Shown here: piece after piece, positions 32,977 to 41,108 of the stretch
How positions within the stretch are numbered: position 1 is the first letter of the stretch
Layout of the letters: every line of letters starts with the position of its first letter
Origin: DASXUL01 sp036504855
GTDB lineage: Bacteria; Armatimonadota; DTGP01; JAKQQT01
DNA length: 64,000 nt
Assembly: GCA_036504855.1 (NCBI GenBank)
Contig: DASXUL010000031.1
Span: 1 to 64,000, forward strand
Direction of reading: 5' to 3'
Program-made: the position numbers and the translations under genes
The notes under the pieces: generated by a model
Seen by the model: the letters and a program-made list of their open reading frames with translations, nothing else
The model's database searches: none
Told to the model about the DNA's origin: nothing

Positions 32977-35805
32977 ATGTTGGACACCCATCCGGGATCG
33001 GACGCGGGAGACGGGTTCACGCTCGGCGCCCCGCCCGCGCGCAAATCGCGCGCCAAGAAAGCCGTCCGGCGCGGCATCACCGTGCGCCGGTTCTTCACCG
33101 AGCCGGACGTCCACCCCTTCGATGAGCTCGAATGGGAGATGCGCTCCGCCGCCATCACCGACGAGAGCGGCAAGATCATCTTCGAGCAGAAGGATGTGGA
33201 AATGCCGGTCAGTTGGAGCCAACTGGCCACCAACGTCGTCGTCTCCAAATACTTCAAGGGCCCCATTGACACGCCGCAGCGCGAGCGCAGCCTGAAGCAA
33301 CTGATCGGCCGCGTTACCGCCACCCTCACCGCCTGGGGCGTGAAGGACAACTATTTCGCGGACCAGGAGGATGCCGAGGCTTTCAACGCCGAGCTTTCCT
33401 ACCTGCTGGTGAACCAGTACGCCGCCTTCAACAGCCCGGTGTGGTTCAACGTGGGCGTGGAAGCGAACCCGCAGTGCTCCGCCTGCTTCATCCAGAGCGT
33501 GCAGGACAACATGAGCAGCATCATGGACCTCGCCAAGAACGAGGTGATGCTCTTCAAGTACGGTTCCGGCACCGGCTCCAACCTCTCCAACATCCGCAGC
33601 TCCAAGGAGCATCTGGGCGGCGGCGGCGTGGCCAGCGGCCCCGTTTCCTTCATGAAGGGGTACGATTCGTTCGCCGGCGTCATCAAGTCCGGCGGCAAGA
33701 CGCGCCGCGCGGCCAAGATGGTGATCCTGAACGCGGATCACCCGGATATCGAGGAGTTCATCAACTGCAAGGCCTCGGAAGAGAGGAAGGCCTGGGCGCT
33801 GATCGACGCCGGCTATGACGGCGGGTTCAACGTGGTTGGCGGCGCCTACGACAGCATCCAGTTCCAGAACGCCAACAACTCCGTGCGCGCCACCGACGAC
33901 TTCATGCGCGCCGTGGACCAGGACGGCGATTGGACCACCCGCTTCGTTACCACCGGCGAGCCGTACGAAACGAAGAAGGCCCGCGAGTATATGCGCCAGA
34001 TCGCCGAGGCCGCCTGGGTCTGCGGCGACCCCGGCATGCAGTTCCACACCACCATCAACGACTGGCATACCTGCCCGAACACCGCCCCCATCAACGCCTC
34101 CAACCCGTGCAGCGAGTACGTGTTCCTGGATGACTCCGCCTGCAATCTCGCCAGCCTGAACCTGATGAAGTTCCGCGAGGAAGACGGCGCCCTGGATATC
34201 GACGCGTTCTGCCACGCGGTCAGCATCTTCGTGCTGGCCCAGGAGATCATCGTCGGGAACGCGGCCTATCCCACCGAGGCCATCGAGAAGAACAGCCATG
34301 CCTACCGCCCGCTGGGCCTCGGATACGCCAACCTGGGCGCGCTGCTGATGGCGCGCGGCGTGCCTTACGACAGCGATGAAGGCCGGGCCATCTGCGGAGC
34401 CATTACCGCCCTGATGACCGGCCAGGCCTACAAAACCAGCGCGCAGATCGCCGCCCACACCGGCCCCTTCGCCGGCTTCGCGGCCAACCGCGAACCCTGC
34501 CTGCGCGTCATCAAGAAGCACGGCGCCGCCGTGAACACCATTGACCCGAAGAAGTGCTCCGAGGACCTCCTGGAAGCCGCCAAGGAAGTCTGGTCGGACG
34601 CCTACGCGGTGGCCAGCGAGCACGGAGTGCGCAACGCCCAGGTGACCGTGCTGGCGCCCACCGGCACCATCGCCTTCTTCATGGACTGCGACACCACCGG
34701 CATCGAGCCGGACATCGCGTTGGTGAAGTACAAGAAGCTGGTGGGCGGCGGACTGCTGAAGATCGTGAACCAGACCGTGCCCGAGGCCCTGACGCGGCTC
34801 GGCTACGACGCGGATGAGGTATCCGGCATCCTGGACTATATCGACCAGAACGACACGATCGAGGGCGCGCCCGGGCTGCGGGATGAGCATCTGCCGGTGT
34901 TCGATTGCGCCTTCAAGCCCGCCAATGGCCTGCGCAGCATCCACTACATGGGCCACGTCCGCATGATGGCGGCGGCCCAGCCGTTCATCAGCGGCGCCAT
35001 CTCGAAGACGGTGAACATGCCCCACACGGCCACCGCCGAGGAGATCGCCCACACCTACCTGGAAGCCTGGAAGCTGGGGCTGAAGGCCATCGCTATCTAC
35101 CGCGACGGGTGCAAGCGCACCCAGCCGCTGAACACCAGCCGCGACGCCGGTTCCGGCGCGCAGACGCCCGCCAACCAGGTCGTGATGGCCCCCGAAGCGC
35201 GCCCGCAGCGGCGGCGCCTGCCGGACGAGCGCAACAGCGTGACCCACAAGTTCAGCGTGGCCGGCCATGAGGGCTATATCACCGTTGGCCTGTATGAAGA
35301 CGGCACGCCCGGCGAGGTGTTCATCACCATCAGCAAGGAAGGCAGCGTGGTTAGCGGCATGATGGATGCTTTTGCCACCGCCATCAGCCTGAACCTGCAA
35401 TACGGCGTGCCCCTGGGCGTGCTGGTGAAGAAGTACAGCCACATGCGCTTCGAGCCCAGCGGCTTTACCCAGAACAAGCAGATCCCCATCGCCAAGAGCA
35501 TCGTGGACTACATCTTCCGCTGGATGGCGCTGAAGTTCATGCCGGACACGGAACAGCCCAACCTGCCGCTGGAGATGGAGCCCGTTAAGCCGGTCGCCAA
35601 CGGCAACGGCAAGAGCAACGGCCTCACCGGCCTGGCCATGGCCGCCCTGGGCGCCAACAAGTCGGTGACCCTGGCCTCTCAGGAAGCCCTGGTCTACCAG
35701 ACCCAAACCGACGCCCCGCCCTGCCCCGAGTGCGGCACCATCATGACCCGCTCCGGCAGTTGCTACCGCTGCATCAACTGCGGAGGCACCAGCGGCTGCT
35801 CGTAG
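32977..35805 (+). CDS. nrdJ: Adenosylcobalamin-dependent (class II) ribonucleoside-diphosphate reductase
   Basis: Makes deoxyribonucleotides using B12 as radical generator, with or without oxygen. Motifs in order: NSPVWFNVGVE and QCSACFI (about 150-170, first active-site cysteine), FKYGSGTGSNLSNIRSS, FNVVGGAYDSIQF, NPCSEYVFLDDSACNLASLN (residues 371-390; radical-bearing Cys in NPCSE, with the paired Glu further on), and APTGTIAFFMDCDTTGIEPD. The C-terminal Cys-rich tail CPECGTIMTRSGSCYRCINCGGTSGCS is a zinc or redox-shuttle motif. 942 residues, normal for NrdJ. AAAGGAG precedes the ATG. No cobalamin riboswitch was found upstream; control is probably by NrdR. Confidence 0.96.
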   Translation: MLDTHPGSDAGDGFTLGAPPARKSRAKKAVRRGITVRRFFTEPDVHPFDELEWEMRSAAITDESGKIIFEQKDVEMPVSWSQLATNVVVSKYFKGPIDTPQRERSLKQLIGRVTATLTAWGVKDNYFADQEDAEAFNAELSYLLVNQYAAFNSPVWFNVGVEANPQCSACFIQSVQDNMSSIMDLAKNEVMLFKYGSGTGSNLSNIRSSKEHLGGGGVASGPVSFMKGYDSFAGVIKSGGKTRRAAKMVILNADHPDIEEFINCKASEERKAWALIDAGYDGGFNVVGGAYDSIQFQNANNSVRATDDFMRAVDQDGDWTTRFVTTGEPYETKKAREYMRQIAEAAWVCGDPGMQFHTTINDWHTCPNTAPINASNPCSEYVFLDDSACNLASLNLMKFREEDGALDIDAFCHAVSIFVLAQEIIVGNAAYPTEAIEKNSHAYRPLGLGYANLGALLMARGVPYDSDEGRAICGAITALMTGQAYKTSAQIAAHTGPFAGFAANREPCLRVIKKHGAAVNTIDPKKCSEDLLEAAKEVWSDAYAVASEHGVRNAQVTVLAPTGTIAFFMDCDTTGIEPDIALVKYKKLVGGGLLKIVNQTVPEALTRLGYDADEVSGILDYIDQNDTIEGAPGLRDEHLPVFDCAFKPANGLRSIHYMGHVRMMAAAQPFISGAISKTVNMPHTATAEEIAHTYLEAWKLGLKAIAIYRDGCKRTQPLNTSRDAGSGAQTPANQVVMAPEARPQRRRLPDERNSVTHKFSVAGHEGYITVGLYEDGTPGEVFITISKEGSVVSGMMDAFATAISLNLQYGVPLGVLVKKYSHMRFEPSGFTQNKQIPIAKSIVDYIFRWMALKFMPDTEQPNLPLEMEPVKPVANGNGKSNGLTGLAMAALGANKSVTLASQEALVYQTQTDAPPCPECGTIMTRSGSCYRCINCGGTSGCS

Positions 35806-35833
35806 TCGACTCCAAAACCCGTTCGTGAACCGG

Positions 35834-35859
35834 GGGCCGCGCCAGACTTGGCGCGGCCC
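35834..35859 (+). terminator. Hairpin terminator after nrdJ
   Basis: GGGCCGCGCCA (35834-35844) pairs perfectly with TGGCGCGGCCC (35849-35859) around a 4-nt loop, 28 bp past the nrdJ stop. There is no U-tract. Its position inside the long open frame of the next gene argues for that gene starting later, at 35900. Confidence 0.65.
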
Positions 35860-35899
35860 TCCGACCATCTCGGTTAGCCGAGTAGGAGAAAGCACAAAG

Positions 35900-36748
35900 T
35901 TGACGTTTTCCGAAAGAATGGGGATCGTGAAGCCTCGCGAGGCGCTCCAGGTTAGCCGGATCGATACCGCGCTGCGTTACTCACTTTGGAACACAGTTGT
36001 GTCTGCCTTCGGCAATGACTGGCGCAAACTTGCCGGTCTGTTGTTCGACAAACACTGCAAACTACCAGTAGACTCCCTGCCCGACAAATCATACTGCGAA
36101 CATCGCGGTGGCCGTGACGAGAACAGCCCATGCCGCCACTGGCTTCTGGATAAGTTCAACTGCTGCCCCTGGTACGAGGTATACGACCTGTTGGAGTGCA
36201 TAGTCACCAACTTGAACCTGCTTCAGCCAGACGCCGTGCTGCAGAGACAATTCCTGCAGGAGGTCAGCCAAGTTCTAGAGCGTGAGGGCTCAGGCTACCG
36301 CCTCATTGGGACCGAGTTCGCCCCCATAGCATCAGAGGCAGACATTGCGGCGATTGAGGCGGCTCAGCGCTCGCCATTGGTAGGTGCCAGCACGCACATC
36401 AGCAAGGGCCTCTCCTGCTTCGCACGGAAACCCGAACCAGACTACCACAATTGCATCAAGGAATCTATCACTGCGGTGGAGAGCGTCTGCAAGATCATCG
36501 TCGGCGACGACAAGGCTACACTTGGCAAGGTGCTCAGTAAGCTCGACAGCGTCATGCCCATTCACAAAAGCCTGCGCCAGTCCATGGACTTCCTGTACGC
36601 ATTCACAAACGATGAGGGCGGCATCCGGCATGCCGGCTCGACCAAGTCCGAAGTCGGTTGCGCCGAAGCCAGGTTCTGCTTGGTGACGTGTTCCGCCCTC
36701 GTCGGTTACCTCACCGACAAGGCGCGGGAGACTGGCCTTCTTTCGTAG
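35900..36748 (+). CDS. AbiJ-like protein (AbiJ_NTD4-type N-terminus, HEPN-like C-terminus)
   Basis: From the TTG at 35900 (AGGAGA 10 nt upstream) it has 282 residues. The start TFSERMGIVKPREALQVSRI followed by LRYSLWNTVVSAF fits the AbiJ N-terminal domain 4 pattern. The C-terminal third (YHNCIKESITAVESVCKIIV, LSKLDSVMPIHKSLRQSMDF, GGIRHAG) resembles the Abi-C/HEPN region with its RH motif. Such proteins are linked to abortive phage defence, presumably as RNases. Base composition is visibly less GC-rich than in neighbouring genes, suggesting acquisition. It is alone, with no obvious partner gene. The family call is by eye. Confidence 0.7.
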   Translation: MTFSERMGIVKPREALQVSRIDTALRYSLWNTVVSAFGNDWRKLAGLLFDKHCKLPVDSLPDKSYCEHRGGRDENSPCRHWLLDKFNCCPWYEVYDLLECIVTNLNLLQPDAVLQRQFLQEVSQVLEREGSGYRLIGTEFAPIASEADIAAIEAAQRSPLVGASTHISKGLSCFARKPEPDYHNCIKESITAVESVCKIIVGDDKATLGKVLSKLDSVMPIHKSLRQSMDFLYAFTNDEGGIRHAGSTKSEVGCAEARFCLVTCSALVGYLTDKARETGLLS

Positions 36749-36799
36749 CGCCCGGGCGTTACGCCGTGCGGAGGCTCTTCGGCGCGATGTGTAGCCTTC

Positions 36800-36959
36800 C
36801 TTCCCACGTCACCCTGAGGAACGAAGGGTCTCGGCCTTGCGCTGCGTCGTGGGAGACGTCTCAGGCACCCGATACCACCTTGGCATGGGTGCTTGAGACG
36901 TTTTTTGTTGCGGGCGGCCAGGCCGAGACCCTTCGTTCCTCAGGGTGACGTGGAAGGGA
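36800..36959. repeat. Complete family-2 inverted-repeat element with inner hairpin
   Basis: The left arm CCACGTCACCCTGAGGAACG and onward (about 36803-36836) is the reverse complement of the right arm at about 36920-36953 (AGGCCGAGACCCTTCGTTCC...GTGACGTGG), roughly 33 bp. Inside is a second hairpin at 36856-36900 followed by TTTTTT. The right half is shared with positions 1-92. Confidence 0.85.
36856..36906 (+). terminator. Terminator-like hairpin with T6 tract inside the family-2 element
   Basis: ACGTCTCA-GGCACCC (36856 onward) pairs with GGGTGC-TTGAGACGT (up to 36901) and is followed by a run of six T at 36901-36906. It could end transcription from the AbiJ-like gene 108 bp upstream. Confidence 0.6.
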
Positions 36960-37206
36960 GGCGACTCGCATCGCGAACGGAAGCCCCGCGCGCGGACGGG
37001 TCAGGACGGCCAGCGTCCCTTGGCGCGGCGCGGGGCGGACACGGCAGGCCGTGTCCCTTCGCTTACCTGGTTCCCTCCGCCGAACGGTGGACGGCCGGGC
37101 CCACCGGGTCCGGGCGGCTCCGGCGCGGCCCTTCAGGGCCATCATGGCCGATGGCCCGTAGACGGGGGGGTCCAACCCCCGGCCCACCTCCCGCCCAGCC
37201 TCTCCC

Positions 37207-37230
37207 CGCTGACGGCTGATAGCTGACGGC
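37207..37230. repeat. Short heptad array (half copy of family 1)
   Basis: Three NNNCTGA units (CCGCTGA, CGGCTGA, TAGCTGA) followed by CGGC. They match the outgoing arm of the family-1 elements, but no incoming arm is present. Confidence 0.6.
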
Positions 37231-37384
37231 TTCTTATATGACGCGCTTATGAACTCTCTGTGAATTCTCGCGGCCGCTGAGCGTGGAGGCGCTTCGGGGA
37301 CGCTTAAGAGGGCGGTTTTGGGGCCGAAGACCCAGATGGTTGCGCACCCAATAACCGAAACGAATAGGCACGGAGGCCACAACA

Positions 37385-37978
37385 ATGACCATCTCAGGTC
37401 TCGGTTCCAGCTACAACATCAAATCGTTGACCGGAACCCAAAGCACATCATCGATCGCCAGCCTGCTGGCGACGGAGGACACAGACAGCGCGAGTTCCAC
37501 ATCCAGCGCCGCCGATCTGTCGAAGCCAGGCCAGATGCTGGCCAAGTTGAAGCAGCTTCAGCAGGAAGACCCGGCCAAGTTCAAGGAAGTCGTCAGCAAA
37601 ATCGCGGACAAGCTCTCGGCCGCGGCCGAGAAGGCCGGCGCGGATACCAAAGACGGCAAGTTCCTTACGAAGCTCGCCAGCGATTTCCAGAAGGCGGCGG
37701 ACACGGGCGACCTCTCGTCGCTGGAGCCGCCGGCTCGCCCGGCCAATGACGCCATCGCCGCCTACAAGTCGCTCAGCGGCAGCGATGGCAGCGCGCTCGG
37801 CAAAGCAGCCAACGGCAAGGGCCCCCGCGGCGCCGGCGGACCTCCTCCGGGCGGACCGCCGCCCGCCAGCAGCGCCTCCGACGACGATGACGACTCCGAC
37901 ACGACCACTGTGAAGTCCCTGCTGGATCAGATCGACGACGAACTGACCGCCGCCCTCAGCGGAAGCTCCGAGTCCTGA
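37385..37978 (+). CDS. Small low-complexity protein, function unknown
   Basis: A 197-residue protein without a signal peptide or membrane segment. The N-terminus is Ser/Thr-rich (MTISGLGSSYNIKSLTGTQS). The middle is helical and charged (QMLAKLKQLQQEDPAKFKEVVSKIADKL, with DFQKAADTGDLSSLEPP). Then comes a Gly/Pro-rich hinge (RGAGGPPPGGPPP) and an acidic tail with DDDDDSD. The middle resembles small proteins in other soil bacteria that carry the same F-K-x-V-x-x-IADKL style helix, but no function is known to me. GGAGG lies about 10 nt before the ATG. Confidence 0.7.
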   Translation: MTISGLGSSYNIKSLTGTQSTSSIASLLATEDTDSASSTSSAADLSKPGQMLAKLKQLQQEDPAKFKEVVSKIADKLSAAAEKAGADTKDGKFLTKLASDFQKAADTGDLSSLEPPARPANDAIAAYKSLSGSDGSALGKAANGKGPRGAGGPPPGGPPPASSASDDDDDSDTTTVKSLLDQIDDELTAALSGSSES

Positions 37979-38012
37979 TCTCACCCCCAGGTGCATAGAG
38001 CGATGATTAGCT

Positions 38013-38072
38013 GAATGCCGAAGCCGGCGCGGAACGACAATCCCCCTCCCGCTCTCGCCGGCTCCGGCATTC
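38013..38072. terminator. Bidirectional hairpin between convergent genes
   Basis: GAATGCCG-AAGCCGGCG (38013-38029) pairs with CGCCGGCTC-CGGCATTC (about 38056-38072), with one unpaired step on each side. It separates the small acidic protein gene and the minus-strand membrane protein gene. Confidence 0.6.
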
Positions 38073-38084
38073 CCCATCCGTCAC

Positions 38085-38288
38085 TCATCGCACGTCACGC
38101 CGCATCCAACCGGCCACGGCGCCCGCCAGGAAGCCCAGCGGCAGGTAGCGGCCGAAATCCTCCATCAGCGCTCGAATGCACTGGGCGTCCACCGGCCCTC
38201 TCACCGTTCCGATGACCACCAGCGCCACCAACCCGATCCCCATCACGCCGCCCACCAGGCTTCTCCCCACGTTGGCTGTCCGTTCCAT
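38085..38288 (-). CDS. Small predicted membrane protein
   Basis: 67 residues with two hydrophobic segments (VGGVMGIGLVALVVIGTV, about 12-29, and YLPLGFLAGAVAGWM, about 48-62) and short charged ends. GGAGG lies about 10 nt before the ATG at 38288. No family was recognised. The call rests on composition and ribosome site only. Confidence 0.5.
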   Translation of the reverse strand: MERTANVGRSLVGGVMGIGLVALVVIGTVRGPVDAQCIRALMEDFGRYLPLGFLAGAVAGWMRRDVR

Positions 38289-38386
38289 CGTTCCATATCC
38301 TCCATTCGGCGCGCCCTCATTGGCCCGTCAAAAGGAGCTTGCTCCATCCCCCTCCCCGCCGCACTGGTCCCTTGGTACCGATTTGG

Positions 38387-38530
38387 GAGTCGTCAGTCAT
38401 CAGTTTTCAGTCATCAGTGATCAGTCGTCAGTCATCAGCCCGAAGGCTCATATGAGCAGCGCACTTTCCTGATGGAGCAAACCCTCGGGCTGATGACTGA
38501 CGACTGACAACTGACGACTGATCACCGAAA
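38387..38530. repeat. Heptad inverted-repeat element, copy E
   Basis: Seven incoming units (TCAGTCA, TCAGTTT, TCAGTGA, TCAGTCG and similar) run from 38391 to about 38438 and reach the core CCCGAAGGC. The core is answered by CCTCGGGCTGA (38483-38492 region), and outgoing TGATGAC/TGACGAC/TGACAAC units run to about 38521. It lies directly upstream of queG. Confidence 0.85.
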
Positions 38531-38551
38531 ACTCCCGCTACACTGAATCCC

Positions 38552-39697
38552 ATGGACACGGCGGCGTTCACGGCGGAATTGAAGGCGGAGGCGCGGCGGC
38601 TCGGGTTCCCGGCGGCCCGCGCGGCTCTCGCCCAGCCGGCCGCGCACCGCTCGGCCTTCCGCGCCTGGCTGGATGCGGGCATGCACGGCGAGATGGCGTA
38701 CATGGCGCGCGTCCCGGAGGTGCGCGAGGATCCCGCCGCCCTGCTGCCTGGCGCCGTTTCCGCCCTCGTGGTGGGCCTCAACTACTTCACGCCGGACAGG
38801 GACTCATCTGCGCCGCGCCCGGCCGGGGTCGTCAGCCGGTATGTGCGCGGCGGGGATTACCATGAGGCCATGTGGGCGCGCCTGAACGAACTGGGGGCCT
38901 GGGTGCGCGCCCGCGTGCCCGGCGCTGAAGCGAAAGGCTGTGTAGATACCGCTCCGGTGTTGGAGAGAGACCTGGCGGCCGCCGGCGGGCTCGGCTGGAT
39001 CGGGAAGAACACATGCCTCATCACGCCCGGCGTTGGGTCCTGGTACTTCATCGGCGAGTTGCTCCTCAGCGTGCCGCTGGAGCCGGACCCGCCGATCGGC
39101 GACCACTGCGGATCGTGCCGCAGGTGCCTCGACGCCTGCCCCACCGGCGCCTTCGCCGGGCCGCGCGCTCTGGATGCCCGCCGCTGCATCTCCTACCTCA
39201 CCATCGAGCTCAAAGGCCCCATCCCGCGCGACCTGCGCCCCCTGATGGGCCTGCACGTCTACGGCTGCGACATCTGCCAGGACGTCTGCCCTCACAACAA
39301 ATGGCAGACGCCCACCAACGACCCGGCCCTCCAGCCGCGGTCTGATCTGAACCGGCCGGACCTGCTGGACCTCCTTTCGCTGGACGCGGAGGCTTTCCGC
39401 GCGCGGTTCCGCGGGTCGGCCATCCTCCGCACGAAGCGGCGCGGGCTCTTGCGAAACGTCTGCGTGGCCCTGGGAAACGCCGGAGACGCGCGCGCCGCGC
39501 CGGCGCTTACCGCCGCGCTTTCCGACCCGGAGCCCCTCGTTCGCGGTCACGCCGCATGGGCGCTGGGCCGCCTCGGCGGCGCGGAGGAGGCGTTGCGCGC
39601 GGCCCGGGCCGGGGAGGCCGATGCGTGGGTGCGCGAGGAGATCGACGAAGCGCTATCGGATTCCTTGCCTCACCCTCCCTGCGAGGGGCCACAATGA
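38552..39697 (+). CDS. queG: Epoxyqueuosine reductase with C-terminal HEAT-like repeats
   Basis: A cobalamin- and iron-sulfur-dependent enzyme for the last step of queuosine synthesis in tRNA. The catalytic-Asp region CVDTAPVLERDLAAAGGLGWIGKN is near residue 130, the first cluster motif CGSCRRCLDACPTGAF near 187, and the second CDICQDVCPHNKW near 239. Residues about 305-375 form two HEAT/PBS-lyase-like repeats (ALGNAGDARAAPALTAALSD; VRGHAAWALGRLGGAEEALR), as in long QueG forms. 381 residues. No other queuosine genes are in the window. Confidence 0.93.
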   Translation: MDTAAFTAELKAEARRLGFPAARAALAQPAAHRSAFRAWLDAGMHGEMAYMARVPEVREDPAALLPGAVSALVVGLNYFTPDRDSSAPRPAGVVSRYVRGGDYHEAMWARLNELGAWVRARVPGAEAKGCVDTAPVLERDLAAAGGLGWIGKNTCLITPGVGSWYFIGELLLSVPLEPDPPIGDHCGSCRRCLDACPTGAFAGPRALDARRCISYLTIELKGPIPRDLRPLMGLHVYGCDICQDVCPHNKWQTPTNDPALQPRSDLNRPDLLDLLSLDAEAFRARFRGSAILRTKRRGLLRNVCVALGNAGDARAAPALTAALSDPEPLVRGHAAWALGRLGGAEEALRAARAGEADAWVREEIDEALSDSLPHPPCEGPQ

Positions 39698-39731
39698 GGC
39701 CAAATCCAGTCCCAATGAAACGGGGAAATAC

Positions 39732-41108
39732 ATGAACAAACGATGGTTCCTGGCGCTGGCCATGCTGGCTCCGCTGGCGACGGCGCCGGCGGGAGCGGCG
39801 CGTCCGGCGCCCAAGGCCGCTTTGCCTCGCGTGCCGCGCGTCAACTTCACCGACACGCGCCTGAAGAATGGCCTGCGCGTGCTCCTCGCGCGAGACGCTT
39901 CCGCGCCGGTCATCTCCGTGGCGGTGGTCTACAACGTGGGCGCCTTCGTGGAGCCCGTGGGGCACACCGGCTTCGCCCACCTCTTCGAGCACCTCATGTT
40001 CGAGGGCTCCGCCAACCTCGCCAAGGGCGAGCACGCCAAGCTGCTTACCGACAACGGCGGCACTTACAATGGCGGCACGTCGTTCGACTTCACCATCTAC
40101 TACGAAACGCTGCCGTCCAACCAGCTAGCCCTGGGGCTCTTCCTCGAGGCCGACCGCATGGGCGGCCTGGACGTCACTCAGAGAAACCTGGACAACCAGC
40201 GCGCCGTGGTGCAGGAAGAGCGCCGGATGCGCTACGACAACGTGCCCTACGGCACGCTCAGCGAGCGGCTTCAGGACCTGGCTTTCACGAAGTCCCCCTA
40301 CAAGCACATGCCGATCGGCTCCATGGCCGACCTCAACGCCGCCAGCCTCGCGTACGTGCGCCACTTCTACCGCACATTCTACGCGCCGGACAACGCCGTT
40401 CTGGTGGTCTCCGGTGACTTCGATCCCGCCCGGGCCGCGGCCCTCGTGAGCAAGTACTTTGCTCGCATCCCGCGCGGGCCGAAGCCTACCTTCCCCTCCC
40501 TCTATGAGCCGCCGCAGACCAAAGAGCGTCGCCTGGCCTACACGGATCCGCTGGCCTCGCTTCCGGCCTATATCTCCGGATACCACATTCCCAACGGCAA
40601 CCACCCCGATGCGCCCGCTCTCGAGATGCTGGGCTCTGTTCTCACTGGCGGCAAGTCCGCCCGCGTCTGGAAGTCCCTGGTGGAAGTGAAGCAGGTGTGC
40701 ACCTCCGTAAGCGCCGGCGGCGGCGCCGGCCGGGGTCCCGACTTGTTCACGTTCCGTATGACATTCGCGCCCGGTCAGAAGGTGGAAACCGCCGAAGCCG
40801 CCCTGGACGCCGAGATCGCGCGCGTTCGGCAGAGCGGCGTTACAGCCGACGAGATGCGCACGGCGCGCGTTCAGGCGCTCCTCGGCGCCGTTCAGAGCCG
40901 GCGCGATTCCATGATGCGAGCCGAAGAGATCGGCATCGACGCCGTTGTATATGGTGATCCCAACCGCGCCAACACCCATCTGGCGAAGCTGAACGCCGTT
41001 ACGGCCGCCGACGTGCGGCGCGTGGCGAGGAAGTACCTGGTCCGCTCAAACCGCAGCGTGGTTATCGCCCTGCCGCCCGTCGCCAACGTTCCGGAGGCCG
41101 CACAATGA
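39732..41108 (+). CDS. M16-family zinc peptidase, catalytic subunit, secreted
   Basis: The signal peptide is MNKRWFLALAMLAPLATAPAGA. The inverted zinc motif HLFEHLMFEGS (HxxEH, about residues 82-86) and the downstream zinc Glu region (NQRAVVQEERRMRYDN) mark an active pitrilysin-type peptidase. Residues about 190-430 carry the second M16 half (FYRTFYAPDNAVLVVSGDFD). 458 residues. The stop overlaps the ATG of the second M16 gene (ATGA), as expected for an active/inactive heterodimer. The upstream reading frame to 39621 is not signal-like, so 39732 is chosen. Confidence 0.92.
   Translation: MNKRWFLALAMLAPLATAPAGAARPAPKAALPRVPRVNFTDTRLKNGLRVLLARDASAPVISVAVVYNVGAFVEPVGHTGFAHLFEHLMFEGSANLAKGEHAKLLTDNGGTYNGGTSFDFTIYYETLPSNQLALGLFLEADRMGGLDVTQRNLDNQRAVVQEERRMRYDNVPYGTLSERLQDLAFTKSPYKHMPIGSMADLNAASLAYVRHFYRTFYAPDNAVLVVSGDFDPARAAALVSKYFARIPRGPKPTFPSLYEPPQTKERRLAYTDPLASLPAYISGYHIPNGNHPDAPALEMLGSVLTGGKSARVWKSLVEVKQVCTSVSAGGGAGRGPDLFTFRMTFAPGQKVETAEAALDAEIARVRQSGVTADEMRTARVQALLGAVQSRRDSMMRAEEIGIDAVVYGDPNRANTHLAKLNAVTAADVRRVARKYLVRSNRSVVIALPPVANVPEAAQ

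Larger units (their letters stand above)
36749..37384. other. Gene-free region packed with palindromic repeats
   Basis: No credible gene lies in these 636 bp. The region holds a complete family-2 element (36800-36959), a GGACACGGC/GCCGTGTCC palindrome (37037-37056), several G/C-rich stem-loops around 37130-37190 (including GGCCC-TTCA-GGGCC-like and GGGGGG-TCCAA-CCCCC-like pairs), and a short heptad array at 37207-37230. The ribosome site GGAGG of the next gene is at about 37373. Confidence 0.7.

Noticed and set aside
32788..35895. 1035-codon open frame antisense to nrdJ
   Set aside because: It mirrors nrdJ codon by codon, as happens opposite long high-GC genes. The translation is low-complexity (Gly/Val/His-rich) with no recognisable domain, while the plus-strand frame is a textbook NrdJ.
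35825..35899. Upstream ATG at 35825 for the AbiJ-like gene
   Set aside because: It would place the first codons inside the nrdJ terminator hairpin and add a non-conserved extension. TTG at 35900 has AGGAGA upstream and begins at the conserved TFSER motif.
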